Assembly (NCBI GenBank): GCA_963971405.1
Contig: OZ020487.1
Span: 19,515,371-19,579,370, forward strand
Direction: 5' to 3'
Length of the DNA: 64,000 nt
Source: Psococerastis gibbosa
Lineage: Eukaryota; Arthropoda; Insecta; Psocodea; Psocidae
Shown in pieces: positions 39,787 through 54,401 of the stretch. The position numbers and the translations under genes are program-made. Each line of letters starts with the position of its first letter. Position 1 is the first letter of the stretch. The notes under the pieces were generated by a model that saw only the letters and a program-made list of their open reading frames with translations, searched no databases and was not told where the DNA came from.

Positions 39787-41446
39787 GACACCTATATCTT
39801 TTTAATACCTTTAAAAAAAATAAAATAAGTAATTAGCTATTTTTCGTATTCTTGCCGTATGAATTTTTTTAAGCTACATTTACACCGATGAACACGCAGG
39901 AGCAATTGCTCAATGTTAAGTACAATACATTGAGCCAAAATAAGCAAAATAAAGACACCTATATCTTTTTAAAACCTTTAAAAAAAAATAAGTAAATAGC
40001 TATTTTTCTTATTCTTGTCGAATGAATTTTTTTTAGCCACATTTACGCCGATGAACACGCAGGAACAATTGCTCAGTGTTAAGAACAATACAATGAGCCA
40101 AAATAAGCAAAATTAAGACACCTATATCTTTTTAAAAACTTTAAAAAAAATAAAATAAGCAAATAGCTATTTTTCTTATTCTTGTCGAATGAATTTTTTT
40201 TAGCTACATTTACACCGATGAACACGCAGGAGCAATTGCTCAATGTTAAGTACAATACAATGAGCCAAAATAAGCAAAATTAAGACACTCATATCATATC
40301 AAGACCTTTAAAAAAAAATAAGTATATAGCTATTTTTCGTATTCTTGTCGAATGAATTTTTTGTAGCTACATTTACACCGATGAACACGCTGGAGCAATT
40401 GCCTAATGTTAGATACAATACAATGAGCCTAAATAAGCAAAATTAAGACACCTATATCTTTTTAAAACCTTTAAAAAAAATAAAATAAGTAATTAGCTAT
40501 TTTTCGTATTCTTGCCGTATGAATTTTTTTAAGCTACATTTACACCGATGAACACGCAGGAGCAATTGCTCAATGTTAAGTACAATACTTGGAGCCAAAA
40601 TAAGCAAAATAAAGACACCTATATCTTTTTAAAACCTTTAAAAAAAATAAAATAAGTAATTAGCTATTTTTCGTATTCTTGCCGTATGAATTTTTTTAAG
40701 CTACATTTACACCGATGAACACGCAGGAGCAATTGCTCAATGTTAAGTACAATACTTGGAGCCAAAATAAGCAAAATAAAGACACCTATATCTTTTTAAA
40801 ACCTTTAAAAAAAAAAAAATAAGTAAATAGCTATTTTTCTTATTCTTGTCGAATGAATTTTTTTTAGCCACATTTACACCGATGAACACGCAGGAACAAT
40901 TGCTCAATGTTAAGTACAATACAATGAGCCAAAATTAGCAAAATTAAGACACCTATATCTTTTTAAAACCTTTAAAAAAAATAAAATAAGTAAATAGCTA
41001 TTTTTCTTATTCTTGTCGAATGAATTTTTTTCAGCTACATTTACACCGATGAACACGCAGGAGCAATTGCTCAATGTTAAGTACAATACAATGAGCCAAA
41101 ATAAGCAAAATTAAGACACTCATATCATATCAAGACCTTTAAAAAAAAAATAAGTATATAGCTATTTTTCGTATTCTTGTCGAATGAATTTTTTGTAGCT
41201 ACATTTACACCGATGAACACGCTGGAGCAATTGCCTAATGTTAGATACAGTACAGTGAGCCAAAATAAGCAAAATTAAGACACCTATATCTTTTTAAAAC
41301 CTTTAAAAAAAAATAAAATAAGTAATTAGCTATTTTTCGTATTCTTGCCGTATGAATTTTTTTAAGCTTCATTTACACCGATGAACACGAAGGAGCAATT
41401 GCTCAATGTTAAGTACAATACATTGAGCCAAAATAAGCAAAATAAA
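39787..41446 (+). repeat. 1,825-bp HOR, copy 2 (10 monomers)
   Basis: Matches 37962-39621, with AGCCTAAATAAGC at 40426. It departs after the A' unit, where copy 1 has a D unit and this copy continues with B at 41447. Confidence 0.88.
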
Positions 41447-44400
41447 GACACCTATATCTTTTTAAAACCTTTAAAAAAAAAAAAATAAGTAAATAGCTAT
41501 TTTTCTTATTCTTGTCGAATGAATTTTTTTTAGCCACATTTACACCGATGAACACGCAGGAACAATTGCTCAATGTTAAGTACAATACAATGAGCCAAAA
41601 TTAGCAAAATTAAGACACCTATATCTTTTTAAAACCTTTAAAAAAAATAAAATAAGTAAATAGCTATTTTTCTTATTCTTGTCGAATGAATTTTTTTCAG
41701 CTACATTTACACCGATGAACACGCAGGAGCAATTGCTCAATGTTAAGTACAATACAATGAGCCAAAATAAGCAAAATTAAGACACTCATATCATATCAAG
41801 ACCTTTAAAAAAAAAAATAAGTATATAGCTATTTTTCGTATTCTTGTCGAATGAATTTTTTGTAGCTACATTTACACCGATGAACACGCTGGAGCAATTG
41901 CCTAATGTTAGATACAGTACAGTGAGCCAAAATAAGCAAAATTAAGACACCTATATCTTTTTAAAACCTTTAAAAAAAAATAAAATAAGTAATTAGCTAT
42001 TTTTCGTATTCTTGCCGTATGAATTTTTTTTCAGCTTCATTTACACCGATGAACACGAAGGAGCAATTGCTCAATGTTAAGTACAATACATTGAGCCAAA
42101 ATAAGCAAAATAAAGACACCTATATCTTTTTAAAACCTTTAAAAAAAAAATAAGTAAATAGCTATTTTTCTTATTCTTGTCGAATGAATTTTTTTTAGCC
42201 ACATTTACGCCGATGAACACGCAGGAACAATTGCTCAGTGTTAAGTACAATACAATGAGCCAAAATAAGCAAAATTAAGACACCTATATCTTTTTAAAAC
42301 CTTTAAAAAAAAATAAAATAAGCAAATAGCTATTTTTCTTATTCTTGTCGAATGAATTTTTTTTAGCTACATTCACAACGATGAACACGCAGGAGCAATT
42401 GCTCAATGTTAAGTACAATACAGTGAGCCAAAATAAGCAAAATTAAGACACTCATATCATATCAAGACCTTTAAAAAAAAAAATAAGTATATAGCTATTT
42501 TTCGTATTCTTGTCGAATGAATTTTTTGTAGCTACATTTACACCGATGAACACGCTGGAGCAATTGCATAATGGTAGATACAATACAATGAGCCAAAAAA
42601 AGCAAAATTAAGACACCTATATCTTTTTAATACCTTTAAAAAAAATAAAATAAGTAATTAGCTATTTTTCGTATTCTTGCCGTATGAATTTTTTTAAGCT
42701 ATATTTACACCGATGAACACGCAGGAGCAATTGCTCAATGTTAAGTACAATACATTGAGCCAAAATAAGCAAAATAAAGACACCTATATCTTTTTAAAAC
42801 CTTTAAAAAAAAATAAGTAAATAGCTATTTTTCTTATTCTTGTCGAATGAATTTTTTTTAGCCACATTTACGCCGATGAACACGCAGGAACAATTGCTCA
42901 GTGTTAAGAACAATACAATGAGCCAAAATAAGCAAAATTAAGACACCTATATCTTTTTAAAAACTTTAAAAAAAATAAAATAAGCAAATAGCTATTTTTC
43001 TTATTCTTGTCGAATGAATTTTTTTTAGCTACATTTACACCGATGAACACGCAGGAGCAATTGCTCAATGTTAAGTACAATACAATGAGCCAAAATAAGC
43101 AAAATTAAGACACTCATATCATATCAAGACCTTTAAAAAAAAAAATAAGTATATAGCTATTTTTCGTATTCTTGTCGAATGAATTTTTTGTAGCTACATT
43201 TACACCGATGAACACGCTGGAGCAATTGCCTAATGTTAGATACAATACAATGAGCCAAAATAAGCAAAATTAAGACACCTATATCTTTTTAAAACCTTTA
43301 AAAAAAATAAAATAAGTAATTAGCTATTTTTCGTATTCTTGCCGTATGAATTTTTTTAAGCTACATTTACACCGATGAACACGCAGGAGCAATTGCTCAA
43401 TGTTAAGTACAATACTTGGAGCCAAAATAAGCAAAATAAAGACACCTATATCTTTTTAAAACCTTTAAAAAAAAAAAAAAGTAAATAGCTATTTTTCTTA
43501 TTCTTGTCGAATGAATTTTTTTTAGCCACATTTACACCGATGAACACGCAGGAACAATTGCTCAATGTTAAGTACAATACAATGAGCCAAAATTAGCAAA
43601 ATTAAGACACCTATATCTTTTTAAAACCTTTAAAAAAAATAAAATAAGTAAATAGCTATTTTTCTTATTCTTGTCGAATGAATTTTTTTCAGCTACATTT
43701 ACACCGATGAACACGCAGGAGCAATTGCTCAATGTTAAGTACAATACAATGAGCCAAAATAAGCAAAATTAAGACACTCATATCATATCAAGACCTTTAA
43801 AAAAAAAAATAAGTATATAGCTATTTTTCGTATTCTTGTCGAATGAATTTTTTGTAGCTACATTTACACCGATGAACACGCTGGAGCAATTGCCTAATGT
43901 TAGATACAGTACAGTGAGCCAAAATAAGCAAAATTAAGACACCTATATCTTTTTAAAACCTTTAAAAAAAAATAAAATAAGTAATTAGCTATTTTTCGTA
44001 TTCTTGCCGTATGAATTTTTTTAAGCTTCATTTACACCGATGAACACGAAGGAGCAATTGCTCAATGTTAAGTACAATACATTGAGCCAAAATAAGCAAA
44101 ATAAAGGCACCTATATCTTTTTAAAACCTTTAAAAAAAAAATAAGTAAATAGCTATTTTTCTTATTCTTGTCGAATGAATTTTTTTTAGCCACATTTACG
44201 CCGATGAACACGCAGGAACAATTGCTCAGTGTTAAGTACAATACAATGAGCCAAAATAACCAAAATTAAGACACCTATATCTTTTTAAAACCTTTAAAAA
44301 AAAATAAAATAAGCAAATAGCTATTTTTCTTATTCTTGTCGAATGAATTTTTTTTAGCTACATTTACACCGATGAACACGCAGGAGCAATTGCTCAATGT

Positions 44401-44602
44401 TAAGTACAATACAGTGAGCCAAAATAAGCAAAATTAAGACACTCATATCATATCAAGACCTTTAAAAAAAAAAATAAGTATATAGCTATTTTTCGTATTC
44501 TTGTCGAATGAATTTTTTGTAGCTACATTTACACCGATGAACACGCTGGAGCAATTGCCTAATGTTAGATACAGTACAGTGAGCCAAAATAAGCAAAATT
44601 AA
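41447..44602 (+). repeat. HOR segment of repeated 3-4-mers (19 monomers)
   Basis: Order approximately B C D A' B C D A B C D A B C D A' B C D, so B C D trios are separated by A or A'. An A' unit near 42030 has the hybrid TTTTCAGCTTC. A C unit near 42370 has ATTCACAACGATG, one of few changes inside the otherwise conserved core. Confidence 0.82.
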
Positions 44603-46930
44603 GACACCTATATCTTTTTAAAACCTTTAAAAAAAATAAAATAAGTAAATAGCTATTTTTCTTATTCTTGTCGAATGAATTTTTTTTAGCTACATTTACA
44701 CCGATGAACACGCAGGAGCAATTGCTCAATGTTAAGTACAATACAATGAGCCAAAATAAGCAAAATTAAGACACCAATATCTTTTTAAAACCTTTAAAAA
44801 AATAAAATAAGTAAATAGCTATTTTTCTTATTCTTGTCGAATGAATTTTTTTTAGCTACATTTACACCGATGAACACGCAGGAGCAATTGCTCAATGTTA
44901 AGTACAATACAATGAGCCAAAATAAGCAAAATTAAGACACTCATATCATATCAAGACCTTTAAAAAAAAAAATAAGTATATAGCTATTTTTCGAATTCTT
45001 GTCGAATGAATTTTTTGTAGCTACATTTACACCGATGAACACGCTGGAGCAATTGGCTAATGTTAGATACAATACAATGAGCCAAAATAAGCAAAATAAA
45101 GACACCTATATCTTTTTAAAACCTTTAAAAAAAATAAAATAAGTAATTAGCTATTTTTCGTATTCTTGCCGTATGAATTTTTTTAAGCTACATTTACACC
45201 GATGAACACGCAGGAGCAATTGCTCAATGTTAAGTACAATACATGGAGCCAAAATAAGCAAAATAAAGACACCTATATCTTTTTAAAACCTTTAAAAAAA
45301 AAAATAAGTAAATAGCTATTTTTCTTATTCTTGTCGAATGAATTTTTTTTAGCCACATTTACACCGATGAACACGCAGGAACAATTGCTCAATGTTAAGT
45401 ACAATACAATGAGCCAAAATTAGCAAAATTAAGACACCTATATCTTTTTAAAACCTTTAAAAAAAATAAAATAAGTAAATAGCTATTTTTCTTATTCTTG
45501 ACGAATGAATTTTTTTCAGCTACATTTACACCGATGAACACGCAGGAGCAATTGCTCAACGTTAAGTACAATACAATGAGCCAAAATAAGCAAAATTAAG
45601 ACACTCATATCATATCAAGACCTTTAAAAAAAAAAATAAGTATATAGCTATTTTTCGTATTCTTGTCGAATGAATTTTTTGTAGCTACATTTACACCGAT
45701 GAACACGCTGGAGCAATTGCCTAATGTTAGATACAGTACAGTGAGCCAAAATAAGCAAAATTAAGACACCTATATCTTTTTAAAACCTTAAAAAAAAAAT
45801 AAAATAAGTAATTAGCTATTTTTCGTATTCTTGCCGTATGAATTTTTTTAAGCTTCATTTACACCGATGAACACGAAGGAGCAATTGCTCAATGTTAAGT
45901 ACAATACATTGAGCCAAAATAAGCAAAATAAAGGCACCTATATCTTTTTAAAACCTTTAAAAAAAATAAAATAAGTAAATAGCTATTTTTCTTATTCTTG
46001 TCGAATGAATTTTTTTTAGCCACATTTACACCGATGAACACGCAAGAACAATTGCTCAATGTTAAGTACAATACAATGAGCCAAAATAAGCAAAATTAAG
46101 ACACCTATATCTTTTTAAAACCTTTAAAAAAAATAAAATAAGTAAATAGCTATTTTTCTTATTCTTGTCGAATGAATTTTTTTTAGCTACATTTACACCG
46201 ATGAACACGCAGGAGCAATTGGTCAATGTTAAGTACGATACATTGAGCCAAAATAAGCAAAATTAAGACACTCATATCATATCAAGACCTTTAAAAAAAA
46301 AAATAAGTATATAGCTATTTTTCGTATTCTTGTCGAATGAATTTTTTGTAGCTACATTTACACCGATGAACACGCTGGAGCAATTGCATAATGTTAGATA
46401 CAATACAATGAGCCAAAAAAAGCAAAATTAAGACACCTATATCTTCTTAATACCTTTAAAAAAAATAAAATAAGTAATTAGCTATTTTTCGTATTCTTGC
46501 CGTATGAATTTTTTTAAGCCACATTTACGCCGATGAACACGCAGGAACAATTGCTCAGTGTTAAGAACAATACAATGAGCCAAAATAAGCAAAATTAAGA
46601 CACCAATATCTTTTTAAAACCTTTAAAAAAAATAAAATAAGTAAATAGCTATTTTTCGTATTCTTGCCGTATGAATTTTTTTTAGCTACATTTACACCGA
46701 TGAACACGCAGGAGCAATTGCTCAATGTTAAGTACAATACAATGAGCCAAAATAAGCAAAATTAAGACACTCATATCATATCAAGACCTTTAAAAAAAAA
46801 AATAAGTATATAGCTATTTTTCGTATTCTTGTCGAATGAATTTTTTGTAGCTACATTTACACCGATGAACACGCTGGAGCAATTGCCTAATGTTAGATAC
46901 AGTACAGTGAGCCAAAATAAGCAAAATTAA
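44603..46930 (+). repeat. 2,327-bp 14-mer HOR, copy 1
   Basis: Order C C D A B C D A' B C D A/B A/C D. Private markers are CTTGACGAATG (about 45497), GCTCAACGTT (about 45554), ATCTTCTTAATACC (46441) and the two chimeras at 46432 and 46599. All recur 2,327-2,328 bp later. Confidence 0.9.
46432..46765 (+). repeat. Pair of reciprocal-looking chimeric monomers (A/B then A/C)
   Basis: The unit at 46432 has an A head and middle (GCCGTATG, TTTAAG) but a B tail (CCACATTTACGCC, GAACAATTGCTCAGTG). The unit at 46599 has a C-type head (AAGTAAATAG) with the A middle (GCCGTATG) and a C tail (TTAGCTAC). The pair recurs at 48759 and 54732, so it was amplified with the 2,327-bp and 5,973-bp repeats. Confidence 0.85.
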
Positions 46931-49092
46931 GACACCTATATCTTTTTAAAACCTTTAAAAAAAATAAAATAAGTAAATAGCTATTTTTCTTATTCTTGTC
47001 GAATGAATTTTTTTTAGCTACATTTACACCGATGAACACGCAGGAGCAATTGCTCAATGTTAAGTACAATACAATGAGCCAAAATAAGCAAAATTAAGAC
47101 ACCAATATCTTTTTAAAACCTTTAAAAAAATAAAATAAGTAAATAGCTATTTTTCTTATTCTTGTCGAATGAATTTTTTTTAGCTACATTTACACCGATG
47201 AACACGCAGGAGCAATTGCTCAATGTTAAGTACAATACAATGAGCCAAAATAAGCAAAATTAAGACACTCATATCATATCAAGACCTTTAAAAAAAAAAA
47301 ATAAGTATATAGCTATTTTTCGAATTCTTGTCGAATGAATTTTTTGTAGCTACATTTACACCGATGAACACGCTGGAGCAATTGCCTAATGTTAGATACA
47401 ATACAATGAGCCAAAATAAGCAAAATTAAGACACCTATATCTTTTTAAAACCTTTAAAAAAAATAAAATAAGTAATTAGCTATTTTTCGTATTCTTGCCG
47501 TATGAATTTTTTTAAGCTACATTTACACCGATGAACACGCAGGAGCAATTGCTCAATGTTAAGTACAATACATGGAGCCAAAATAAGCAAAATAAAGACA
47601 CCTATATCTTTTTAAAACCTTTAAAAAAAAATAAGTAAATAGCTATTTTTCTTATTCTTGTCGAATGAATTTTTTTTAGCCACATTTACACCGATGAACA
47701 CGCAGGAACAATTGCTCAATGTTAAGTACAATACAATGAGCCAAAATTAGCAAAATTAAGACACCTATATCTTTTTAAAACCTTTAAAAAAAATAAAATA
47801 AGTAAATAGCTATTTTTCTTATTCTTGACGAATGAATTTTTTTCAGCTACATTTACACCGATGAACACGCAGGAGCAATTGCTCAACGTTAAGTACAATA
47901 CAATGAGCCAAAATAAGCAAAATTAAGACACTCATATCATATCAAGACCTTTAAAAAAAAAAATAAGTATATAGCTATTTTTCGTATTCTTGTCGAATGA
48001 ATTTTTTGTAGCTACATTTACACCGATGAACACGCTGGAGCAATTGCCTAATGTTAGATACAGTACAGTGAGCCAAAATAAGCAAAATTAAGACACCTAT
48101 ATCTTTTTAAAACCTTAAAAAAAAAATAAAATAAGTAATTAGCTATTTTTCGTATTCTTGCCGTATGAATTTTTTTAAGCTTCATTTACACCGATGAACA
48201 CGAAGGAGCAATTGCTCAATGTTAAGTACAATACATTGAGCCAAAATAAGCAAAATAAAGGCACCTATATCTTTTTAAAACCTTTAAAAAAAATAAAATA
48301 AGTAAATAGCTATTTTTCTTATTCTTGTCGAATGAATTTTTTTTAGCCACATTTACACCGATGAACACGCAAGAACAATTGCTCAATGTTAAGTACAATA
48401 CAATGAGCCAAAATAAGCAAAATTAAGACACCTATATCTTTTTAAAACCTTTAAAAAAAATAAAATAAGTAAATAGCTATTTTTCTTATTCTTGTCGAAT
48501 GAATTTTTTTTAGCTACATTTACACCGATGAACACGCAGGAGCAATTGGTCAATGTTAAGTACGATACATTGAGCCAAAATAAGCAAAATTAAGACACTC
48601 ATATCATATCAAGACCTTTAAAAAAAAAAATAAGTATATAGCTATTTTTCGTATTCTTGTCGAATGAATTTTTTGTAGCTACATTTACACCGATGAACAC
48701 GCTGGAGCAATTGCATAATGTTAGATACAATACAATGAGCCAAAAAAAGCAAAATTAAGACACCTATATCTTCTTAATACCTTTAAAAAAAATAAAATAA
48801 GTAATTAGCTATTTTTCGTATTCTTGCCGTATGAATTTTTTTAAGCCACATTTACGCCGATGAACACGCAGGAACAATTGCTCAGTGTTAAGAACAATAC
48901 AATGAGCCAAAATAAGCAAAATTAAGACACCAATATCTTTTTAAAACCTTTAAAAAAAATAAAATAAGTAAATAGCTATTTTTCGTATTCTTGCCGTATG
49001 AATTTTTTTTAGCTACATTTACACCGATGAACACGCAGGAGCAATTGCTCAATGTTAAGTACAATACAATGAGCCAAAATAAGCAAAATTAA
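46931..49092 (+). repeat. 2,327-bp HOR, copy 2 (13 monomers)
   Basis: Matches 44603-46765, including CTTGACGAATG near 47824 and ATCTTCTTAATACC near 48768. The unit after it, a D at 49093, carries GAATTC and does not match the D at 46766, so homology ends there. Confidence 0.9.
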
Positions 49093-50090
49093 GACACTCA
49101 TATCATATCAAGACCTTTAAAAAAAAAAATAAGTATATAGCTATTTTTCGAATTCTTGTCGAATGAATTTTTTGTAGCTACATTTACACCGATGAACACG
49201 CTGGAGCAATTGCCTAATGTTAGATACAATACAATGAGCCAAAATAAGCAAAATTAAGACACCTATATCTTTTTAAAACCTTTAAAAAAAATAAAATAAG
49301 TAATTAGCTATTTTTCGTATTCTTGCCGTATGAATTTTTTTAAGCTTCATTTACACCGATGAACACGAAGGAGCAATTGCTCAATGTTAAGTACAATACA
49401 TTGAGCCAAAATAAGCAAAATAAAGGCACCTATATCTTTTCAAAACCTTTAAAAAAAATAAAATAAGTAAATAGCTATTTTTCTTATTCTTGTCGAATGA
49501 ATTTTTTTTTGCCACATTTACACCGATGAACACGCAAGAACAATTGCTCAATGTTAAGTACAATACAATGAGCCAAAATAAGCAAAATTAAGACACCTAT
49601 ATCTTTTTAACACCTTTAAAAAAAATAAAATAAGTAAATAGCTATTTTTCTTATTCTTGTCGAATGAATTTTTTTTAGCTACATTTACACCGATGAACAC
49701 GCAGGAGCAATTGGTCAATGTTAAGTATAATACAATGAGCCAAAATAAGCAAAATAAAGACACTCATATCATATCAAGACCTTTAAAAAAAAAAATAAGT
49801 ATATAGCTATTTTTCGTATTCTTGTCGAATGAATTTTTTGTAGCTACATTTACACCGATGAACACGCTGGAGCAATTGCCTAATGTTAGATACAATACAA
49901 TGAGCCAAAATAAGCAAAATTAAGACACCTATATCTTTTTAAAACCTTTAAAAAAAATAAAATAAGTAATTAGCTATTTTTCGTATTCTTGCCGTATGAA
50001 TTTTTTTAAGCTACATTTACACCGATGAACACGCAGGAGCAATTGCTCAATGTTAAGTACAATACTTGGAGCCAAAATTAGCAAAATTAA
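49093..50090 (+). repeat. HOR segment D A' B C D A (6 monomers)
   Basis: Recurs at 55066-56064 at an offset of 5,973-5,974 bp. Markers are GAATTC at 49150, ATCTTTTCAAAACC near 49434, and a B unit with TTTTTTTTTGCCAC in place of TTTAGCCAC at about 49502, which reappears near 55475. Confidence 0.88.
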
Positions 50091-51416
50091 GACACCTATA
50101 TCTTTTTAAAACCTTTAAAAAAAATAAAATATGTAAATAGCTATTTTTCTTATTCTTGTCGAATGAATTTTTTTCAGCTACATTTACACCGATGAACACG
50201 CAGGAGCAATTGCTCAATGTTAAGTACAATACAATGAGCCAAAATAAGCAAAATTAAGACACTCATATCATATCAAGACCTTTAAAAAAAAAAATAAGTA
50301 TATAGCTATTTTTCGTATTCTTGTCGAATGAATTTTTTGTAGCTACATTTACACCGATGAACACGCTGTAGCAATTGCCTAATGTTAGATACAGTACAGT
50401 GAGCCAAAATAAGCAAAATTAAGACACCTATATCTTTTTAAAACCTTTAAAAAAAAATAAAATAAGTAATTAGCTATTTTTCGTATTCTTGCCGTATGAA
50501 TTTTTTTAAGCTTCATTTACACCGATGAACACGAAGGAGCAATTGCTCAATGTTAAGTACAATACATTGAGCCAAAATAAGCAAAATAAAGACACCTATA
50601 TCTTTTTAAAACCTTTAAAAAAAAAATAAGTAAATAGCTATTTTTCTTATTCTTGTCGAATGAATTTTTTTTAGCCACATTTACGCCGATGAACACGCAG
50701 GAACAATTGCTCAGTGTTAAGTACAATACAATGAGCCAAAATAAGCAAAATTAAGACACCTATATCTTTTTAAAACCTTTAAAAAAAATAAAATAAGTAA
50801 TTAGCTATTTTTCGTATTCTTGCCGTATGAATTTTTTTAAGCTATATTTACACCGATGAACACGCAGGAGCAATTGCTCAATGTTAAGTACAATACATTG
50901 AGCCAAAATAAGCAAAATAAAGACACCTATATCTTTTTAAAACCTTTAAAAAAAAATAAGCAAATAGCTATTTTTCTTATTCTTGTCGAATGAATTTTTT
51001 TTAGCTACATTTACACCGATGAACACGCAGGAGCAATTGCTCAATGTTAAGTACAATACAATGAGCCAAAATAAGCAAAATTAAGACACTCATATCATAT
51101 CAAGACCTTTAAAAAAAAAAATAAGTATATAGCTATTTTTCGTATTCTTGTCGAATGAATTTTTTGTAGCTACATTTACACCGATGAACACGCTGGAGCA
51201 ATTGCCTAATGTTAGATACAATACAATGAGCCAAAATAAGCAAAATTAAGACACCTATATCTTTTTAAAACCTTTAAAAAAAATAAAATAAGTAATTAGC
51301 TATTTTTCGTATTCTTGCCGTATGAATTTTTTTAAGCTACATTTACACCGATGAACACGCAGGAGCAATTGCTCAATGTTAAGTACAATACTTGGAGCCA
51401 AAATTAGCAAAATTAA
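50091..51416 (+). repeat. 1,326-bp 8-mer tandem duplication, first copy
   Basis: Order C D A' B A C D A. It begins with a C unit marked AAATATGTAAATAG, preceded by TACTTGGAGCCAAAATTAGC. The same eight units start again at 51417 after exactly 1,326 bp. In the 54-59 kb copy this segment is present only once (56065). Confidence 0.9.
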
Positions 51417-54401
51417 GACACCTATATCTTTTTAAAACCTTTAAAAAAAATAAAATATGTAAATAGCTATTTTTCTTATTCTTGTCGAATGAATTTTTTT
51501 CAGCTACATTTACACCGATGAACACGCAGGAGCAATTGCTCAATGTTAAGTACAATACAATGAGCCAAAATAAGCAAAATTAAGACACTCATATCATATC
51601 AAGACCTTTAAAAAAAAAAATAAGTATATAGCTATTTTTCGTATTCTTGTCGAATGAATTTTTTGTAGCTACATTTACACCGATGAACACGCTGTAGCAA
51701 TTGCCTAATGTTAGATACAGTACAGTGAGCCAAAATAAGCAAAATTAAGACACCTATATCTTTTTAAAACCTTTAAAAAAAAATAAAATAAGTAATTAGC
51801 TATTTTTCGTATTCTTGCCGTATGAATTTTTTTAAGCTTCATTTACACCGATGAACACGAAGGAGCAATTGCTCAATGTTAAGTACAATACATTGAGCCA
51901 AAATAAGCAAAATAAAGACACCTATATCTTTTTAAAACCTTTAAAAAAAAAATAAGTAAATAGCTATTTTTCTTATTCTTGTCGAATGAATTTTTTTTAG
52001 CCACATTTACGCCGATGAACACGCAGGAACAATTGCTCAGTGTTAAGTACAATACAATGAGCCAAAATAAGCAAAATTAAGACACCTATATCTTTTTAAA
52101 ACCTTTAAAAAAAATAAAATAAGTAATTAGCTATTTTTCGTATTCTTGCCGTATGAATTTTTTTAAGCTATATTTACACCGATGAACACGCAGGAGCAAT
52201 TGCTCAATGTTAAGTACAATACATTGAGCCAAAATAAGCAAAATAAAGACACCTATATCTTTTTAAAACCTTTAAAAAAAAATAAGCAAATAGCTATTTT
52301 TCTTATTCTTGTCGAATGAATTTTTTTTAGCTACATTTACACCGATGAACACGCAGGAGCAATTGCTCAATGTTAAGTACAATACAATGAGCCAAAATAA
52401 GCAAAATTAAGACACTCATATCATATCAAGACCTTTAAAAAAAAAAATAAGTATATAGCTATTTTTCGTATTCTTGTCGAATGAATTTTTTGTAGCTACA
52501 TTTACACCGATGAACACGCTGGAGCAATTGCCTAATGTTAGATACAATACAATGAGCCAAAATAAGCCAAATTTAGACACCTATATCTTTTTAAAACCTT
52601 TAAAAAAAATAAAATAAGTAATTAGCTATTTTTCGTATTCTTGCCGTATGAATTTTTTTAAGCTACATTTACACCGATGAACACGCAGGAGCAATTGCTC
52701 AATGTTAAGTACAATACTTGGAGCCAAAATAAGCAAAATAAAGACACCTATATCTTTTTAAAACCTTTAAAAAAAAAAAATAAGTAAATAGCTATTTTTC
52801 TTATTCTTGTCGAATGAATTTTTTTTAGCCACATTTACACCGATGAACACGCAGGAACAATTGCTCAATGTTAAGTACAATACAATGAGCCAAAATTAGC
52901 AAAATTAAGACACCTATATCTTTTTAAAACCTTTAAAAAAAATAAAATAAGTAAATAGCTATTTTTCTTATTCTTGTCGAATGAATTTTTTTCAGCTACA
53001 TTTACACCGATGAACACGCAGGAGCAATTGCTCAATGTTAAGTACAATACAATGAGCCAAAATAAGCAAAATTAAGACACTCATATCATATCAAGACCTT
53101 TAAAAAAAAAAATAAGTATATAGCTATTTTTCGTATTCTTGTCGAATGAATTTTTTGTAGCTACATTTACACCGATGAACACGCTGTAGCAATTGCCTAA
53201 TGTTAGATACAGTACAGTGAGCCAAAATAAGCAAAATTAAGACACCTATATCTTTTTAAAACCTTTAAAAAAAAATAAAATAAGTAATTAGCTATTTTTC
53301 GTATTCTTGCCGTATGAATTTTTTTAAGCTTCATTTACACCGATGAACACGAAGGAGCAATTGCTCAATGTTAAGTACAATACATTGAGCCAAAATAAGC
53401 AAAATAAAGACACCTATATCTTTTTAAAACCTTTAAAAAAAAAATATGTAAATAGCTATTTTTCTTATTCTTGTCGAATGAATTTTTTTTAGCCACATTT
53501 ACGCCGATGAACACGCAGGAACAATTGCTCAGTGTTAAGTACAATACAATGAGCCAAAATAAGCAAAATTAAGACACCTATATCTTTTTAAAACCTTTAA
53601 AAAAAATAAAATAAGTAATTAGCTATTTTTCGTATTCTTGCCGTATGAATTTTTTTAAGCTATATTTACACCGATGAACACGCAGGAGCAATTGCTCAAT
53701 GTTAAGTACAATACTTTGAGCCAAAATAAGCAAAATAAAGACACCTATGTCTTTTTAAAACCTTTAAAAAAAAATAAGTAAATAGCTATTTTTCTTATTC
53801 TTGTCGAATGAATTTTTTTTAGCCACATTTACGCCGATGAACACGCAGGAACAATTGCTCAGTGTTAAGAACAATACAATGAGCCAAAATAAGCAAAATT
53901 AAGACACCTATATCTTTTTAAAAACTTTAAAAAAAATAAAATAAGCAAATAGCTATTTTTCTTATTCTTGTCGAATGAATTTTTTTTAGCTACATTTACA
54001 CCGATGAACACGCAGGAGCAATTGCTCAATGTTAAGTACAATACAATGAGCCAAAATAAGCAAAATTAAGACACTCATATCATATCAAGACCTTTAAAAA
54101 AAAAAATAAGTATATAGCTATTTTTCGTATTCTTGTCGAATGAATTTTTTGTAGCTACATTTACACCGATGAACACGCTGGAGCAATTGCCTAATGTTAG
54201 ATACAATACAATAAGCCAAAATAAGCAAAATTAAGACACCTATATCTTTTTAAAACCTTTAAAAAAAATAAAATAAGTAATTAGCTATTTTTCGTATTCT
54301 TGCCGTATGAATTTTTTTAAGCTACATTTACACCGATGAACACGCAGGAGCAATTGCTCAATGTTAATTACAATACTTGGAGCCAAAATAAGCAAAATAA
54401 A
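51417..54401 (+). repeat. Second 8-mer copy plus 10 further monomers
   Basis: The first eight units repeat 50091-51416. The following B C D A' B A B C D A includes the markers ACACCTATGTC (53741), TACTTTGAGCC and TTAATTACAATACTTGG. The whole stretch recurs at 56065-59049 at an offset of 4,648 bp. Confidence 0.88.
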
